A stretch of DNA of 64,000 nt, from contig NZ_JACESV010000001.1 in the NCBI RefSeq assembly GCF_013911645.1, positions 434,001 to 498,000 on the forward strand, read 5' to 3'. The notes beneath the pieces are model-generated. The model made no database searches. It worked only from the letters and a program-made list of their open reading frames with translations, and was not told the origin of the DNA. A program made the position numbers and the translations under genes. This stretch comes from Allomuricauda sp. (GTDB taxonomy: Bacteria; Bacteroidota; Bacteroidia; Flavobacteriales; Flavobacteriaceae). Shown piece by piece: positions 52,528-62,912 of the stretch; position 1 is the stretch's first letter, and each line of letters starts with the position of its first letter.

Positions 52528-54045
52528 ATGAAAGCACGCACCATAGAAATTATGGACACCACCCTACGGGATGGTGAACAAACCTCTGGGGTTTCCTTTT
52601 CCGCATCGGAAAAGCTCACCTTGGCCAAATTATTATTGGAAGAACTCAAGGTAGACCGTATCGAAGTGGCTTCTGCCCGTGTTTCGGAAGGAGAACTACA
52701 GGCCGTAAAAAATATAACGGATTGGGCTAAAACGGAAGGTTATCTTTCCAAAGTGGAAGTATTGACCTTTGTGGACAATGGCGTATCCCTTAAATGGATG
52801 CAAGAAGCAGGTGCCAAAGTGCAGAATCTGCTTACCAAGGGTTCATTAAATCATTTAACCCACCAACTCAAAAAAACTCCAGAACAGCATTTTGCAGAAA
52901 TAGAAAATGTAATTTCCGAAGGACAAAAACTAGAAATTGACACCAACGTTTACTTGGAAGATTGGAGTAATGGGATGCGAAACTCCAAAGAGTATGTGTT
53001 TCAGTTTTTAGATTTTTTGACAAAGCAGCCCATCAAGCGGGTATTACTTCCGGACACCCTTGGCGTGCTTACACACACCGAAACAGGAGCTTTTTTTAAA
53101 GAAATTGTTGAAAAGTATCCGAACACCCATTTCGATTTTCACGGGCACAATGATTACGATTTAAGTGTAGCCAATGTTATGGAGGCAGTAAAAGCGGGCT
53201 GTCACGGTTTACACCTTACCGTTAATGGCATGGGTGAACGCGCAGGCAATGCACCACTTGCCAGTGTTGTTGCCGTGATCAACGACTTTTTACCCGAAAT
53301 CAAGATTGGTGTAAAGGAATCATCCCTTTACAAAGTAAGTAAATTGGTATCTGCCTTTACAGGCTTCAGCATACCTGACAATAAACCTATTGTTGGAGAC
53401 AATGTATTTACACAAACTGCTGGAATACACGCAGATGGAGACAGTAAAAAGAATCTTTACTTCAACGATTTGCTTCCAGAGCGATTTGGCAGAAAACGCA
53501 AATATGCCTTAGGAAAAACATCAGGAAAAGCGAACATCCAAAAGAATCTTCAAGAGCTTGGTTTAACTTTGAATGACGACGAATTGAAAAAGGTTACCGA
53601 GCGTATCATTGAGCTTGGCGATAAAAAAGAACGTGTCACCAAAGATGATTTGCCTTACATCATTTCTGATGTATTGGACAGCAATCTGCATCAGCAAAAG
53701 GTATTTGTAAAGTCTTATGTGCTCACCCATTCCAAAGGATTGAAGCCATCCACCACCCTTTCCATAGAAATTGAAGGAAAAACTTATGAAGAAAGTTCTC
53801 AAGGGGATGGACAGTTTGATGCTTTCATCAACGCTTTGAAGAAAGTATACAAAAAAGAAGGCAGGGAATTGCCGAAATTAGTGGATTATGCCGTTCGCAT
53901 CCCTCCAGGTAGTAATTCCGATGCCTTGTGCGAAACCATAATCACCTGGCAAACCAAGGAAAAGGATTTTACGACACGAGGTTTGGATTCGGACCAAACG
54001 GTATCAGCCATAAAAGCCACGGAAAAAATGCTAAACCTTGTTTAA
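52528..54045 (+). CDS. Citramalate synthase-type or 2-isopropylmalate synthase (leu operon)
   Basis: 505 residues. HMGL catalytic barrel: IMDTTLRDGEQTSGVSFSASE (start), LPDTLGVL, DFHGHNDYDLSVANVM and NGMGERAGNAPL, followed by the linker and a LeuA_dimer-type regulatory domain. Several segments (LDVTLRDGEQTRGVSFS-like start, GAKVQNLLTKGSL, YLEDWSNGMRNS, VGDNVFTQTAGIHADGD, LPERFGRKRKYALGKTSGKA) are those I remember of the Leptospira citramalate synthase, which makes 2-oxobutyrate precursors from pyruvate, rather than of E. coli LeuA. Position between leuD and leuB, however, would also fit leucine synthesis. Both activities are possible; ilvA in this window already provides 2-oxobutyrate. Confidence 0.85.
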   Translation: MKARTIEIMDTTLRDGEQTSGVSFSASEKLTLAKLLLEELKVDRIEVASARVSEGELQAVKNITDWAKTEGYLSKVEVLTFVDNGVSLKWMQEAGAKVQNLLTKGSLNHLTHQLKKTPEQHFAEIENVISEGQKLEIDTNVYLEDWSNGMRNSKEYVFQFLDFLTKQPIKRVLLPDTLGVLTHTETGAFFKEIVEKYPNTHFDFHGHNDYDLSVANVMEAVKAGCHGLHLTVNGMGERAGNAPLASVVAVINDFLPEIKIGVKESSLYKVSKLVSAFTGFSIPDNKPIVGDNVFTQTAGIHADGDSKKNLYFNDLLPERFGRKRKYALGKTSGKANIQKNLQELGLTLNDDELKKVTERIIELGDKKERVTKDDLPYIISDVLDSNLHQQKVFVKSYVLTHSKGLKPSTTLSIEIEGKTYEESSQGDGQFDAFINALKKVYKKEGRELPKLVDYAVRIPPGSNSDALCETIITWQTKEKDFTTRGLDSDQTVSAIKATEKMLNLV

Positions 54046-54054
54046 TGCAGATAT

Positions 54055-54150
54055 CGGAAGTCAGAACGGGTAGTTACACAAATCAGCAATCAACAAATTA
54101 CACAACAACCCAGTAATTGAATAACATAATAACTGAATAACCTAAGATAC
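54055..54150. repeat. Low-complexity repeat inside the leu operon
   Basis: ATCGGAAGTCAGAACGGG, then iterated CAATCAACAAATTACACAAC, CCAGTAATTGAATAACATAA, TAACTGAATAACC between the synthase and leuB. The same word family (GGAAGTC, AACAACCCA, AATAACT) occurs at 9.06-9.63 kb and 44.16-44.57 kb. No gene. Confidence 0.6.
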
Positions 54151-55209
54151 ATGAAACTAAACATAGCGCTCTTGGCCGGAGATGGAATTGGCCCCGAAGT
54201 AATTGACCAAGCTGTAAAAGTATCTGATGCCGTTGCTGCAAAGTTCGGGCACGAAATTAGCTGGACCCCTGCCCTTACAGGAGCCGCAGCGATTGATGCC
54301 GTAGGCGAACCTTACCCGGACGAAACCCACGAAGCCTGTGTTGCTGCCGATGCCGTTCTTTTTGGCGCCATTGGTCACCCACGTTTTGATAACGACCCAT
54401 CGGCCAAGGTACGTCCCGAGCAAGGATTATTGAAGATGCGCCAGAAACTGGGCTTGTTTGCCAATGTTCGTCCAACCTTCACTTTTCCCTCGTTAATTGA
54501 TAAATCTCCATTGAAAAAAGAAAGAATTGAAGGCACCGACCTTGTATTCCTCCGTGAACTGACAGGCGGAATTTATTTTGGAAAGAGAGGTCGTGAAGAC
54601 AACGACAATACCGCTTACGACACTTGCACTTATACTCGCGCCGAGGTAGAGCGTTTGGCCAAAAAAGGCTTTGAAATGGCGATGCAGCGTTCAAAAAAGC
54701 TTTGCTGTGTGGACAAGGCCAACGTTTTGGAAACTTCTCGTTTGTGGAGAGAAACCGTTCAGAAACTGGAAAAAGACTATCCCGAAGTAGAAGTGTCCTA
54801 TGAATTTGTGGATGCCGTAGCGATGCGATTGGTGCAATGGCCAAGTGCTTATGATGTGTTGATCACCGAAAACCTGTTCGGAGACATTTTAACCGATGAA
54901 GCTTCCGTGATTTCTGGATCTATGGGATTGATGCCCTCAGCATCCTTGGGCGAAAAAACTTCCCTATTCGAACCTATCCACGGTTCATACCCACAAGCAG
55001 CTGGAAAAGATATTGCCAACCCTTTGGCAACGGTTTTATCCGCGGCCATGATGTTCGAAACTGCTTTTGGGCTGAAAAATGAAGCCGAAGCTATTCGAGA
55101 AGTGGTGAACAAATCGTTGGCCGAAGGTGTGGTTACCGAAGATTTGGCCGATGGCGGAAAAGCCTACAAAACCAGCGAAGTTGGGAACTGGTTGGCTGAA
55201 AATATTTAA
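54151..55209 (+). CDS. leuB: 3-isopropylmalate dehydrogenase
   Basis: 352 residues. NAD-dependent beta-decarboxylating dehydrogenase: [18 protein letters not shown], the decarboxylase motif [11 protein letters not shown] and [48 protein letters not shown]. Converts 3-isopropylmalate to 2-oxoisocaproate (or erythro-3-methyl-D-malate in the citramalate route). Last gene of the operon; a terminator follows. Confidence 0.97.
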   Translation: MKLNIALLAGDGIGPEVIDQAVKVSDAVAAKFGHEISWTPALTGAAAIDAVGEPYPDETHEACVAADAVLFGAIGHPRFDNDPSAKVRPEQGLLKMRQKLGLFANVRPTFTFPSLIDKSPLKKERIEGTDLVFLRELTGGIYFGKRGREDNDNTAYDTCTYTRAEVERLAKKGFEMAMQRSKKLCCVDKANVLETSRLWRETVQKLEKDYPEVEVSYEFVDAVAMRLVQWPSAYDVLITENLFGDILTDEASVISGSMGLMPSASLGEKTSLFEPIHGSYPQAAGKDIANPLATVLSAAMMFETAFGLKNEAEAIREVVNKSLAEGVVTEDLADGGKAYKTSEVGNWLAENI

Positions 55210-55233
55210 TCAATCCACATAAAAACCAATAAG

Positions 55234-55257
55234 AAAGCCCCGAAATTCGGGGCTTTT
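55234..55257 (+). terminator. Terminator of the leu operon
   Basis: AAAGCCCCGAA and TTCGGGGCTTTT, a 10-bp perfect stem followed by T's. Confidence 0.88.
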
Positions 55258-55299
55258 ACTTTATTGCAACAGATATACTATCGAATGCTTCTTCCCTGT

Positions 55300-55492
55300 T
55301 TCTAAAATTACGATGCGTCATTCTGAATTTATTTCAGAATCTCATCATTTTAGTGGTCCAATCTTAATGAGAACCTGAAACAAGTTCAGGTTGACTAGAA
55401 TTCTATTTTCTATAAGCTTGCTCCTTTGGAAAAAACTCGAAATGACATACAAGCATTTTCAGTCATTTCGAACGCAAGTGAGAAATCTGTTA
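55300..55492. repeat. REP-like palindromes between leuB and gapN
   Basis: TTCTGAATTTATTTCAGAA (55321-55339), AACCTGAAACAAGTTCAGGTT (55372-55392) and TCGAAATGAC (55437-55446) with GTCATTTCGA (55462-55471). All are palindromes of the same type as the array at 14.5 kb, here in diverged single copies. No gene is seen. Confidence 0.7.
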
Positions 55493-57085
55493 CTACAAAA
55501 TATAATCCGTACTCAAGAAGTTACTCACTTTGGCCTCCATTAGTTGTTCCACGGTTTGATTGTTCAGCTCATTGTCTTTAAAAGCAACAAATGTTCTGAT
55601 GGAGAAAGACCTCAAGGCATCATGCACGCTCAAAGTGGATTGCGCAGAGTCCTTTCTTCCCGTAAACGGGTAAACATCTGGTCCACGTTGGCAAGAACTG
55701 TTCAGGTTTACACGGCATACCAAGTTGGCCAAAGTATCAATCAATGGAGACAAGGTATACACATCCTTGCCGAACAAACTCACTTGTTGCCCATAGTTGG
55801 ATTCCGCCATATCGTCCAACGGCTCTTCGATATCCTGAAACGAAAGCACAGGGATAATGGGGCCAAACTGCTCCTCTTGATACACCCGCATATCCTTGGT
55901 TACAGGATAAAGCACTGCTGGCCAGATATAATTATCAAAATGCTTCCCTCCTTTTTTATTGATGATTTTAGCCCCTTTTGCCAAAGCATCATCCAACAAC
56001 TCCTGAATATAAGCAGGCTTATCAGGTTCGGGAAGTGGCGTCAAATTCACGCCGTCGTCCCAAGGGTTTCCAAATTTCAATCCATCAACCTTCTCTGCGA
56101 AACGCTTCAAAAATTGATCTTTTACTTCATCATGAACATACACCACCTTTAAAGCGGTACAGCGCTGCCCATTAAAGGACAAAGTTCCTGAAATACACTC
56201 GTTGATGGTCAAGTCCAACTCGGCATCAGGAAGTACAATGGCCGGATTCTTGGCCTCCAAGCCCAAAACCAAACGCAATCGGTTACTTTTTGGGTGCTGA
56301 TCCTGCAAAGCATTGGCCGATTTACTGTTTCCTATCAAAGCCAACACATCCACCTTGCCCGTTTGCATTATCGGAGCCGCTACGGCCCTTCCTCGACCAA
56401 AAAGTATATTCACCACTCCTTTCGGAAAACTGCTCTGAAATGCTTCCAAAAGCGGTGTGATCAGTAGAACCCCGTGCTTTGCCGGTTTAAAAATGGTAGT
56501 GTTTCCCATAATGATGGCCGGAATCAACAAAGCAAAGGTCTCGTTCAATGGGTAGTTGTATGGACCAAGACACAAAACAACACCCAACGGGCCTCTTCGA
56601 ATATGGGCATATACACCATCATGCTTCTGAAATTTAGCACTATCGCGGTCCAATTGTTTGTAATCCTCTATGGTATCATAAATATACTCAACGGTACGGT
56701 CAAACTCCTTATAGGAATCCGGTTTGGATTTACCTATCTCCCACATCAGCAGCTTTACGACTTCTTCGCGCTTCTGCTCCATCTTCTTGACAAAAGATTC
56801 CATGCATTCAATACGGTCCTTCACTTTCATGGTCGGCCAAAGGCCTTGCCCCTTATCGTATGCTGCCAAGGCGGCATCTAAAGCATCCAAGGCTTCTGCT
56901 TCACCCATATCCGGAACGCTCCCCAAAGTGGTGGGAGCATATTCTTCAGTTGATGAAATCGTAGAAACCACCGGGGTTGTTTCGCCTTCCCATTTACGTA
57001 ATTCCCCATTGACCAAATATGTTTTTTGATGAATCTCTTCGGTAATCTGAAAAGCTTCTGGTATTGCTGTTGTAGTTGTTGCCAT
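55493..57085 (-). CDS. gapN: NADP-dependent glyceraldehyde-3-phosphate dehydrogenase (GapN-like ALDH)
   Basis: 530 residues, ALDH fold. Catalytic Cys in [10 protein letters not shown] (about 310) and Glu in [12 protein letters not shown] (about 275). The [18 protein letters not shown] motif and length fit the non-phosphorylating GapN group, which makes 3-phosphoglycerate with NADPH. The exact substrate is inferred from similarity to that group. Located between the two convergent BCAA clusters. A minus-strand TAGTTTTG box lies at 57135-57142. Confidence 0.85.
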   Translation of the reverse strand: MATTTTAIPEAFQITEEIHQKTYLVNGELRKWEGETTPVVSTISSTEEYAPTTLGSVPDMGEAEALDALDAALAAYDKGQGLWPTMKVKDRIECMESFVKKMEQKREEVVKLLMWEIGKSKPDSYKEFDRTVEYIYDTIEDYKQLDRDSAKFQKHDGVYAHIRRGPLGVVLCLGPYNYPLNETFALLIPAIIMGNTTIFKPAKHGVLLITPLLEAFQSSFPKGVVNILFGRGRAVAAPIMQTGKVDVLALIGNSKSANALQDQHPKSNRLRLVLGLEAKNPAIVLPDAELDLTINECISGTLSFNGQRCTALKVVYVHDEVKDQFLKRFAEKVDGLKFGNPWDDGVNLTPLPEPDKPAYIQELLDDALAKGAKIINKKGGKHFDNYIWPAVLYPVTKDMRVYQEEQFGPIIPVLSFQDIEEPLDDMAESNYGQQVSLFGKDVYTLSPLIDTLANLVCRVNLNSSCQRGPDVYPFTGRKDSAQSTLSVHDALRSFSIRTFVAFKDNELNNQTVEQLMEAKVSNFLSTDYIL

Positions 57086-57243
57086 CAGTTGTTGTTTTAA
57101 GCGATTAGTGTTGATTAATGGTCGTCAATCCATACAAAACTAACACAAAATCCATTGAAAATGCTGTTGGTTCCACGCCAAATGCCTTCATATGGATTGA
57201 AAACCAAATTTAATAATAATGATACCTGAAAATGTTGGTGGCA

Positions 57244-58509
57244 TCACACCAAATATTGGAACAAATCAGGTTTGTTGTTGAGATAATCCCCAAAGAAGTT
57301 GTTGTCTTTCATCCGTTGAATCAAAGGCTCTAGATCATCGGGCGATTTTAATTCCACCCCAACGATGGCAGGTGCGTTCTCCCTGCTCGACTTCTTTGAA
57401 TATTCAAAATGGGTAATGTCGTCATTGGGACCCAAGATATCCACTACAAATTCCTTTAACGCGCCTGGACGCTGTGGAAACCTGACTATAAAATAATGCT
57501 TCAATTGCGCATAGAGCAAAGCTCTTTCCTTGATTTCAGCGGTACGGGTAATGTCGTTGTTGCTTCCGCTTACCACGCATACCACATTCTTACCTTTGAT
57601 TTCTTCCTTAAAATAGTCCAAAGCCGCAATGGTTAAAGCACCTGCGGGCTCTACCACAATAGCATCCCTGTTGTAGAGGTCTAAAATCGTCTGACACACT
57701 TTCCCTTCGGGAACGGTAACCATTTTGTACAGATATTCTTTGCAAATAGGATAGGTCAAGGACCCAACTTTTTGGACTGCTGCCCCATCGATAAACTTAT
57801 CAATGTTCTCCAGCTCCACTAATTCCCCTTGCTCAATGGATTTGAGCATAGAAGGTGCCCCTTCGGGCTCTATTCCTATTATTTTTGTGTTGGGCGATAA
57901 TGCCTGAAACGTACCACATAGCCCCGATGCCAATCCTCCGCCGCCAACGGCCACAAAAACATAATCGATGGGCTCGTTGGATTGCTGCAGAATCTCCAAA
58001 CCAACGGTTGCTTGGCCCTCGATGGTTTTTTCATCATCAAACGGATGGACAAAGGTTTTGTCTTTTTGGGCACAGAACAGTTCAGCTGCTTTTTTGGAAT
58101 CGTCGAAAGTGTCTCCTTCCAGAACCACATCAACCCATTCCCCACCAAACATCTTGGTCTGGTCTATTTTCTGCTTTGGGGTCACCACGGGCATATAAAT
58201 GGTTCCTTTGACCCGCAAACGACTACAGGCAAAGGCAACCCCTTGTGCGTGGTTTCCAGCACTGGCGCAAACCACGCCGCTGTCCAATTGTTTTTGGCTC
58301 AACGAACTTATTTTGTTGTACGCACCACGGATTTTGTAGCTGCGTACCCTGTGAAGATCTTCTCTTTTGAGAAGAATATTGGCCCCATGCGATTTGGAAT
58401 AGCGGATACTTTGCTGCAAGGGTGTTTCCTCTGCCACTTGGGCAATGATCTTTGCTGCTTGATAAATATCCGCTATTTGCGGAAAATAGGTTTCCACAGT
58501 TTCACTCAT
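57244..58509 (-). CDS. ilvA: Threonine ammonia-lyase (biosynthetic threonine deaminase)
   Basis: 421 residues, the shorter form with one ACT-like regulatory domain. PLP Lys in VRSYKIRGAYNKI (about residue 58), FVAVGGGGLASG phosphate loop and SGSNNDITR near the end of the catalytic domain. The C-terminal domain ends with FEYSKKSSRENAPAIVGVEL. Makes 2-oxobutyrate for isoleucine. Last gene of the minus-strand ilv operon, 18 bp behind ilvC. Confidence 0.96.
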   Translation of the reverse strand: MSETVETYFPQIADIYQAAKIIAQVAEETPLQQSIRYSKSHGANILLKREDLHRVRSYKIRGAYNKISSLSQKQLDSGVVCASAGNHAQGVAFACSRLRVKGTIYMPVVTPKQKIDQTKMFGGEWVDVVLEGDTFDDSKKAAELFCAQKDKTFVHPFDDEKTIEGQATVGLEILQQSNEPIDYVFVAVGGGGLASGLCGTFQALSPNTKIIGIEPEGAPSMLKSIEQGELVELENIDKFIDGAAVQKVGSLTYPICKEYLYKMVTVPEGKVCQTILDLYNRDAIVVEPAGALTIAALDYFKEEIKGKNVVCVVSGSNNDITRTAEIKERALLYAQLKHYFIVRFPQRPGALKEFVVDILGPNDDITHFEYSKKSSRENAPAIVGVELKSPDDLEPLIQRMKDNNFFGDYLNNKPDLFQYLV

Positions 58510-58527
58510 AGGACCAATGGTTTTGTA

Positions 58528-60003
58528 TTATCCGATTGGCTTCATTGCCGTCATGGATGCACGCAATCTGGCACCAACCACTTCTACATCATGCTCACGA
58601 ATTGCTTTGTTCACCGCAATCAATCGCACGTTGTCCACGCCCGTATCCTTACCTTCTCCAAAATGCTTTCCAATGATATCGGTATCAACCTTCTTCATAA
58701 AATCGGTCAACAATGGCTTACATGCATGATCGAACAAGTAACAGCCGTACTCAGCAGTATCGGAGATAACGCGGTTCATTTCGAACAATTTCTTTCTCGC
58801 AATGGTATTTGCAATCAATGGTGTCTCGTGCAATGACTCATAATAGGCTGATTCGCCAATGATTCCAGACTCGGTCATGGTCTCATAGGCCAATTCCACT
58901 CCTGATTTTACAAAAGCGACCATCAAAACGCCATTGTCGTAGTATTCCTGCTCAGAGATATCCATATCTCCCGCTGGAGTTTTTTCGAATGCAGTTTCTC
59001 CAGTGGCAGCTCTCCAGTCCAATAGGTTTTTGTCGCCATTGCTCCAGTCTTCCATCATTGTTTTGGAAAAATGTCCGCTCATGATGTCGTCCATGTGCTT
59101 TTGGAACAATGGACGCATAATTTCTTTCAACTCTTCAGCCAAATCGAAGGCTTTGATTTTAGCTGGATTGGACAAACGGTCCATCATATTGGTGATACCC
59201 CCTTGCTTCAAACCTTCGGTGATGGTCTCCCAACCGTATTGAATCAATTTCGAGGCGTATGCTTCGTCCACTCCTTTTTCCACCATTTTGTTGAAGGAAA
59301 GAATAGATCCTGTTTGCAACAAACCACAAAGAATGGTCTGCTCTCCCATCAAATCTGACTTTACTTCCGCCACAAATGATGATTCCAGAACTCCCGCTTT
59401 ATCTCCACCTGTTCCGGCAGCATAGGCCTTGGCTTGTTCCAAACCTTTTCCTTCGGGGTCGTTTTCTGGGTGTACGGCAATCAGAGTTGGCACGCCAAAA
59501 CCTCTTTTGTACTCTTCGCGCACCTCGGAACCAGGACTTTTTGGGGCCACCATGATCACGGTAAGGTCTTCACGCACCTGCATACCTTCTTCCACAATGT
59601 TGAAACCATGGGAATAGGACAATGTTGCTCCTTGCTTCATCAAAGGCATTACTGTGCTTACCACATTGGTGTGCTGCTTGTCCGGGGTAAGGTTGATGAC
59701 CAAATCAGCATCTGGAATCAATTCCTCGTAAGTTCCTACCACAAAGTTGTTCTCCTTTGCGTTTTTGTAGGATTGACGTTGTTCCTTGATCGCAGCTGGA
59801 CGCAGGGCATACGAAATGTCCAATCCAGAATCACGCATATTCAGTCCTTGGTTCAACCCTTGGGCACCACACCCAACAATTACAATTTTCTTTCCTTTTA
59901 GTGCGGTAACACCATCAGCAAACTCGCTGGAATCCATAAATCTACATTTCCCCAACTGTGTCAGTTGTTCGCGAAGTGATAGTGTGTTAAAGTAATTTGC
60001 CAT
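58528..60003 (-). CDS. ilvC: Ketol-acid reductoisomerase, class II
   Basis: 491 residues, the long (class II) form with a duplicated C-terminal domain. Rossmann motif [22 protein letters not shown] (about 34-55); the NADP-binding loop contains [12 protein letters not shown]; the Mg-binding residues lie in [12 protein letters not shown] and further EQEYYDNG. Converts acetolactate or acetohydroxybutyrate to the dihydroxy acid. 24 bp behind ilvN. Confidence 0.97.
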   Translation of the reverse strand: MANYFNTLSLREQLTQLGKCRFMDSSEFADGVTALKGKKIVIVGCGAQGLNQGLNMRDSGLDISYALRPAAIKEQRQSYKNAKENNFVVGTYEELIPDADLVINLTPDKQHTNVVSTVMPLMKQGATLSYSHGFNIVEEGMQVREDLTVIMVAPKSPGSEVREEYKRGFGVPTLIAVHPENDPEGKGLEQAKAYAAGTGGDKAGVLESSFVAEVKSDLMGEQTILCGLLQTGSILSFNKMVEKGVDEAYASKLIQYGWETITEGLKQGGITNMMDRLSNPAKIKAFDLAEELKEIMRPLFQKHMDDIMSGHFSKTMMEDWSNGDKNLLDWRAATGETAFEKTPAGDMDISEQEYYDNGVLMVAFVKSGVELAYETMTESGIIGESAYYESLHETPLIANTIARKKLFEMNRVISDTAEYGCYLFDHACKPLLTDFMKKVDTDIIGKHFGEGKDTGVDNVRLIAVNKAIREHDVEVVGARLRASMTAMKPIG

Positions 60004-60027
60004 TTTTAATATTTGATTTTACGCTAT

Positions 60028-60555
60028 TTAGTTTTCTTGAAATTCCTGTAATATTTCGCTGATCGGCATTGCCGCCTTGGTCACCGCGATTCTGCCCGAA
60101 CGCACAAACTGCATGATGCCGTAGGGCAAAAGTGCATCGTGCATTTCGTCTATTTCGTGCCTGCGACCTGTTTTGGCCAAGGCAAAAAACTCACGGTTCA
60201 CGGTTACGATCTGCGCATTGCTTTCTTTGATGATATTTTGAATCTGTCTTTCATCGAACAGCAAATGCGAAGCAATCTTGAACAATGCGGATTCTTGATA
60301 AATGGTTTCATCATCGGTGTGATAGTATGCCTTGATGACTTCAATCTGTTTTTCAATTTGACCTACTATCTTGCGTGTCCAATCCTCGGTGGTAAAGACC
60401 ACAATCGTAAATTTAGAAACGCCTTCAATCTCTGATTTTGAAACATTTAAACTCTCAATATTAATGTGTCTCTTTAAGAATATCCCTGATATCCTATTGA
60501 GCAATCCCACATGATTTTCGGAATACACCGAGATGGTATACCATTGTTTTTCCAT
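60028..60555 (-). CDS. ilvN: Acetolactate synthase small (regulatory) subunit
   Basis: 175 residues. N-terminal ACT domain starting WYTISVYSENHVGLLNRISGIFLKRHINIESLNV and a C-terminal ALS_ss_C part (VTVNREFFALAKTGRRHEIDEM). Binds the valine effector and activates IlvB. 8 bp behind the methyltransferase gene. Confidence 0.95.
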   Translation of the reverse strand: MEKQWYTISVYSENHVGLLNRISGIFLKRHINIESLNVSKSEIEGVSKFTIVVFTTEDWTRKIVGQIEKQIEVIKAYYHTDDETIYQESALFKIASHLLFDERQIQNIIKESNAQIVTVNREFFALAKTGRRHEIDEMHDALLPYGIMQFVRSGRIAVTKAAMPISEILQEFQEN

Positions 60556-60563
60556 GTTCTCTT

Positions 60564-61142
60564 TTATTTTTTTACTGCAACTATAAGTCCTGTGGACCAG
60601 TCCATCTTTGTTATTGTAATGTCTTTTCTTTTTTCAATTGATTTGATCAATTGGTTTGCCTTTTGTTCATGTCCTTCCGGCCAATTGGGCTGTTTTTTCA
60701 TATCGTCGATTACATAGTAACCGCCCTTTTTCAACAATCCCAAGGTTCTGTCCAAATGACTGTACTTTCCCGGCCACGCATCTGCAAATATCAAATCGAA
60801 GGATTCGCCTTGATACTCCTTCAGCCATTTTCCGCCATCGGTACAAATTAGCTTCAATCTATCTTCGTCTTCAAAAAACAGTTGGGCCACTTCAATAAGC
60901 TCCGAATCATTGTCAACGCTTAATATTGTTGAATCCTCGTCCATTCCCTGAATCAACCAGGACAATGATAGTCCGATGCCAGTACCCAATTCCAAAAACT
61001 TACCTGCTGGTTTCGATGCCACCAGTGTTTTCAACAAAGTACCAATATAAATATCGGAAGGCATGGTGAACCCCATCTCTTTGCTCTTCTCAAGCAAATC
61101 TTGATATTGCTTGGGCTTTTCTGTGATAGTGGATTGATCCAT
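60564..61142 (-). CDS. Class I SAM-dependent methyltransferase in the ilv operon
   Basis: 192 residues. O-methyltransferase-type fold: FLELGTGIGLSLSWLIQG (motif I, residues 48-65), STILSVDNDSELIEVAQ (motif II), LICTDGGKWLKEYQGESFDLIFADAWPGKY (motif IV, with D residues), GGYYVIDDMKKQPNWPEGHE. Family 3 O-methyltransferase-like. Its start codon abuts the ilvB stop and it precedes ilvN by 8 bp, so it is an integral operon member. Substrate unknown; no direct need for methylation in BCAA synthesis is known to me. Confidence 0.88.
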   Translation of the reverse strand: MDQSTITEKPKQYQDLLEKSKEMGFTMPSDIYIGTLLKTLVASKPAGKFLELGTGIGLSLSWLIQGMDEDSTILSVDNDSELIEVAQLFFEDEDRLKLICTDGGKWLKEYQGESFDLIFADAWPGKYSHLDRTLGLLKKGGYYVIDDMKKQPNWPEGHEQKANQLIKSIEKRKDITITKMDWSTGLIVAVKK

Positions 61143-62876
61143 TTACTTCAACCTGATATCTGAAACGGATGCTCCTGATGGAATCATCGGGAATACGTTA
61201 TCCTCTTTTTCCACCTTCACTTCCAAAAAATATGGGTCTTTGGATGCCATCATTTCCTGTACTGCCTCTTGAAGATCAGCTCTTTCGGAGACCCTTCTTG
61301 ATTTGATATGATATCCTTCGGCAATCTTTACAAAATCAGGATTTGTCATTACGGTTGATGCATATCTCCTGTCAAAGAAAAGTTCTTGCCATTGGCGCAC
61401 CATTCCCAAGTGGTCGTTGTTCAGCACCACAATTTTCACGGGGACATTGTGCTGGAAAATAACACCGAGCTCCTGAATGGTCATCTGGTACCCTCCATCA
61501 CCAATAATGGCGACTACTTCACGGTCCATGGCGCCCATTTTGGCGCCGATGGCGGCAGGAAGACCAAATCCCATGGTTCCCAAGCCTCCAGAGGTTATAT
61601 TGCTCTTGGATTGCTTGAACTTAGCGTAACGACAGGCAATCATTTGGTGCTGGCCCACGTCGGAAACCATTACCGCCTTGTGACCTGAAGCCATATTGAT
61701 TTGCTCAATGACTTCACCCATGGTCAAGCCTTCCTTGGTCGGGTGAATATCTTTATTGATTAGCGTATCATATTCAATTTGGTACATCTTATCAAACTCA
61801 GCTTTCCAATCTTTATGCTCATTTTCATGTACTAAAGGCAATATCTCACTCAAAGTTTCTTTGGAATTGCCCAAAACGGCAACATCTACCTTCACATTTT
61901 TATTTACCTCGGCAGGATCTATCTCAAAATGAACAATTTTGGCCTGCTTTGCATAGGTGTTCAAATCACCTGTTACACGGTCATCAAAGCGCATTCCAAT
62001 CGCTATGAGCACATCGCACTCGTTGGTCAACATATTAGGCCCATAGTTCCCGTGCATTCCCACCATTCCAACATTCAGCGGATGGTCCGTATCCATTGCG
62101 GATAGTCCAAGAATGGTCCATGCTGCTGGAATTCCTGTTTTTTCTACAAAGGCTTTGAGTTCTGCTTCAGCTTCTCCCAAAATCACACCCTGACCAAACA
62201 CGATAAATGGTTTTTTGGCGCTATTGATCAACTCCGCAGCCTTTTCGACACTGTTTGGTTCTGCCTTTGGAACAGGTTTGTAGCTCCTGACCTTAGTACA
62301 TTTTTCATACACAAAATCCAATTCGTCGAACTGAGCATTTTTAGTTATATCTATCAAAACCGGCCCAGGCCTTCCTGATTTGGCAATATAAAATGCCTTG
62401 GCCATTATTTCCGGAATCTCTTCCACCCTGGTAATCTGGTAGTTCCACTTAGTAACAGGTGTAGAAATACCTACGATATCCGTTTCTTGGAAGGCGTCGG
62501 AACCCAAAAGGCTACGGGTCACCTGCCCCGTAATACATACCATTGGGGTAGAATCTATCTGGGCATCGGCAATTCCTGTTACCAAATTGGTCGCTCCCGG
62601 CCCAGAAGTTGCCATGGCAACCCCCACTCTACCCGTAACCCTTGCGTAGCCTTGAGCTGCATGTGTGGCACCTTGCTCGTGGCGCGTTAGAATATGGGTC
62701 AATCTGTCTTGAAATTTATATAATTCATCGTAGACGGGCATAATGGCGCCTCCGGGGTAACCGTAAATCAAATCCACTCCCTCGGCAAGCAAACAATGGA
62801 TAATGGCCTCTGCGCCAGTAATCCTTATTGCCTTTTGGTTTTTACTATCTTTTTTTTGTGCTTTTAATGTCTCCAT
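61143..62876 (-). CDS. ilvB: Acetolactate synthase large subunit
   Basis: 577 residues. ThDP-dependent carboligase: GYPGGAIMPVYDELYK, RHEQGATHAAQGYARVTGRVGVAMATSGPGATNLVTG (catalytic Glu), FAD-binding middle, and the ThDP motif GDGGYQMTIQELGVIFQHNVPVKIVVLNN. It makes acetolactate from pyruvate and acetohydroxybutyrate from 2-oxobutyrate. 36 bp behind ilvD. Confidence 0.97.
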   Translation of the reverse strand: METLKAQKKDSKNQKAIRITGAEAIIHCLLAEGVDLIYGYPGGAIMPVYDELYKFQDRLTHILTRHEQGATHAAQGYARVTGRVGVAMATSGPGATNLVTGIADAQIDSTPMVCITGQVTRSLLGSDAFQETDIVGISTPVTKWNYQITRVEEIPEIMAKAFYIAKSGRPGPVLIDITKNAQFDELDFVYEKCTKVRSYKPVPKAEPNSVEKAAELINSAKKPFIVFGQGVILGEAEAELKAFVEKTGIPAAWTILGLSAMDTDHPLNVGMVGMHGNYGPNMLTNECDVLIAIGMRFDDRVTGDLNTYAKQAKIVHFEIDPAEVNKNVKVDVAVLGNSKETLSEILPLVHENEHKDWKAEFDKMYQIEYDTLINKDIHPTKEGLTMGEVIEQINMASGHKAVMVSDVGQHQMIACRYAKFKQSKSNITSGGLGTMGFGLPAAIGAKMGAMDREVVAIIGDGGYQMTIQELGVIFQHNVPVKIVVLNNDHLGMVRQWQELFFDRRYASTVMTNPDFVKIAEGYHIKSRRVSERADLQEAVQEMMASKDPYFLEVKVEKEDNVFPMIPSGASVSDIRLK

Positions 62877-62912
62877 AAGCCTATATTTAGGGAGATACCC
62901 CTACAATTATTG

